Origin: UBA1738 sp003453455
GTDB taxonomy: Bacteria > Bacillota > Clostridia > UBA1381
DNA: 6,547 nt
Reading direction: 5' to 3'
Assembly (NCBI GenBank): GCA_946621875.1
Contig: CAMOOX010000063.1
Location: 1 to 6,547, forward strand
The notes beneath the pieces were generated by a model. That model worked only from the letters and a program-made list of their open reading frames with translations. It was not told where the DNA came from and searched no databases. Below, one piece after another: positions 6,401 through 6,547 of this stretch. Made by a program: the position numbers and the translations under genes. The number at the start of each line of letters is the position of its first letter. Positions within the stretch are counted from its first letter, which is position 1.

Positions 6401-6547
6401 GTAGGATATAGGATAGAAGTATCGCCCAAACAGGCATCAGCAAAGGATTTCTTCTTAAATGTAATTCAGGTAGGAGATGCAGACAGCGCAGAAAAGGCAT
6501 ATGAACCGACGCTTGTTCAAAATGACAGCTGTGTGGGCGCAATAATG
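3467..6547 (+). CDS. Secreted heparinase II/III-family polysaccharide lyase (3' end outside window)
   Basis: The frame is open for 1,027 codons to the window edge. A signal peptide covers residues 1-25 (cleavage after NSFA). Two beta-sandwich, carbohydrate-binding-like modules follow: about 39-180 (starting VEVEDM, ending FDRCIIT) and 203-336 (starting IEAED, ending LDKFCVV). An alpha/alpha-barrel from about 367 (ARHPRVYF) to 640 and a heparinase II/III beta-sandwich from about 715 complete the visible part. Active-site candidates are H528 and E531 (GHTAE), Y583 (SQYG), H750 (HDH), and zinc ligands H752, D769 and H791 (AHNT). Several spacings equal those recalled for Pedobacter heparinase II. 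The family removes a proton at C5 of a uronic acid and eliminates the glycosidic bond. The real substrate could be a glycosaminoglycan, a pectin-like polymer or another polyuronide; PL12, PL15 or PL17 relatives share the fold. It is longer than heparinase II (about 770 residues). Confidence 0.9.
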   Translation, partial: MKKNKIVNFILTFTIMTSLCPNSFAVNQTSTPISTKDGFLDVEVEDMPYDEEYFKVKENDIYSGGKALAPSSEDKTVPPASAEAQLDLSFTADKGGTYNIWVRHTGEIVNQRGQSVFISIGGASYSNFRLTGEPKDPVWVKIGSLSVKEGNVGSVRLIRRQAADIGFDRCIITKDGSYVPDDVVLGIRKEQTPPKTFTAKGGECEIEAEDITIYNIFDKTASFKMSGGYGIFNTGAASASNVSSNPANAGFSVKCDESGTYYLWGYVRGNASSNIMLLSVNGGGYDSITVGNTNGKFEWMKLVTISSVSKGDTINIRIRANRGTVNLDKFCVVNDILKQPYGLKGNLIEKDTTVTNPYPDPGITLPARHPRVYFKEGDIERILEDKEKDDNVAAWRMQQLNLEEGLSEKFTGRLTAPNSGKSNDDSSITACIEALAFDYVINKNKESGEKAISALNNYLNTVVFTGAYGDEYVRPAGQLIFHVAEVYDWCYDLLDKNTKEYFIERSIEIAGDGLEVRWPFDGSGVSGHTAEAQLQRDLLAFAIAVGDERPDIFKRIMGVMYKNYVPQRTRIYNALMPNQGSQYGCYRGRWELLATILMDKVGVPNLYGENQHYFPYWYLYARRPDGLIMRDGDARTDGNEVGAFLTRPDMTRVMLLSSYYFQDEYLKEEFNRDFGLGKSFAYGHDGMSPVEFICFYDADLGTKSSSELPLTRYFPSPKGAMFARTGFNDGLDSDDVVAYMNLEEYNFSNHDHLDAGHFQIYYKGILANDAGTYGSYGSAHDRGYYKRSVAHNTMAVRNPSSPVTFQGYTTYDGGQRAGKDGSDAGAEIFETDEYKFGEILGHEFGKDEKEPEYSYLAGNIARAYKPDTVENYERSFMFYNLKDKNHPAAMIVFDRITSVNSSYKKAWLLNGPTLPVINGNRTVFVNDENGYNGKMTVDTLLPQNIDIVTIGGEGQDAYVAGTNYSADANLNPNLTHEGVGYRIEVSPKQASAKDFFLNVIQVGDADSAEKAYEPTLVQNDSCVGAIM
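3581..4006 (+). other. Carbohydrate-binding-like module 1 of the lyase
   Basis: This encodes residues 39-180. It opens with a VEVEDM motif like the EAED start of CBM6/CBM35-type sandwiches. In the middle is GGTYNIWVRH, typical of the ligand-presenting strands, and it closes with FDRCIITKDGSYVPD. It probably holds the enzyme on its polymer. The exact family is not settled. Confidence 0.6.
4073..4474 (+). other. Carbohydrate-binding-like module 2 of the lyase
   Basis: This encodes residues 203-336, with the same order of motifs as module 1: IEAED at the start, SGTYYLWGYVRG in the middle and LDKFCVVND at the end. The two modules look like an old, strongly diverged tandem duplication, or two related modules acquired separately. 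Confidence 0.6.

Overview
The window looks like a polysaccharide-utilisation locus from a low-GC Gram-positive anaerobe of the Clostridia (Bacillota), possibly a gut or plant-fibre-degrading species. The clues are A/T-rich intergenic DNA, strong GGAGG-type ribosome binding sites, a TTG start, frequent ATA and AGA codons, Gram-positive signal peptides, and a large membrane-anchored AraC regulator of the YesS type. The species cannot be named from the sequence.

Layout, left to right. Positions 1-104 (minus) hold the first 34 codons of a secreted protein whose body lies outside the window. Positions 105-281 hold its ribosome site and promoter and, next to the following gene, the intrinsic terminator of the regulator. 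Positions 282-2438 (minus) encode a 718-residue one-component regulator with two membrane helices, an extracytoplasmic sensor and a C-terminal AraC DNA-binding domain. Positions 2439-2617 form a divergent promoter region. Positions 2618-3448 (plus) encode a cytosolic glycerophosphodiester phosphodiesterase-like protein starting at TTG. After an 18-base gap, positions 3467-6547 (plus) encode a very large secreted heparinase II/III-family lyase, still open at the window edge. No intergenic stretch exceeds 300 bases, and I saw no RNA genes, CRISPR arrays or mobile elements.

How the parts probably work together (inference): the regulator senses an extracellular glycan signal and controls its divergent operon. 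The lyase binds and cleaves a uronic-acid-containing polysaccharide outside the cell. The GDPD-like enzyme, which has no signal peptide, acts inside on an imported product or a phosphodiester-linked substituent.

The most notable observation is a 32-base box present twice, identical at 27 of 32 positions. One copy lies before the secreted-protein gene at the left edge (168-199, minus) and one before the GDPD-lyase operon (2525-2556, plus). In both, the last three bases are the first three of a plausible -35 hexamer, followed by a TGn-TAAAAT extended -10. This is what a shared activator site would look like and it links the left-edge gene to the same regulon. Also notable are a GDPD-like active site with the usual phosphate-contacting positions changed, and an AraC domain that stops just short of its usual end.
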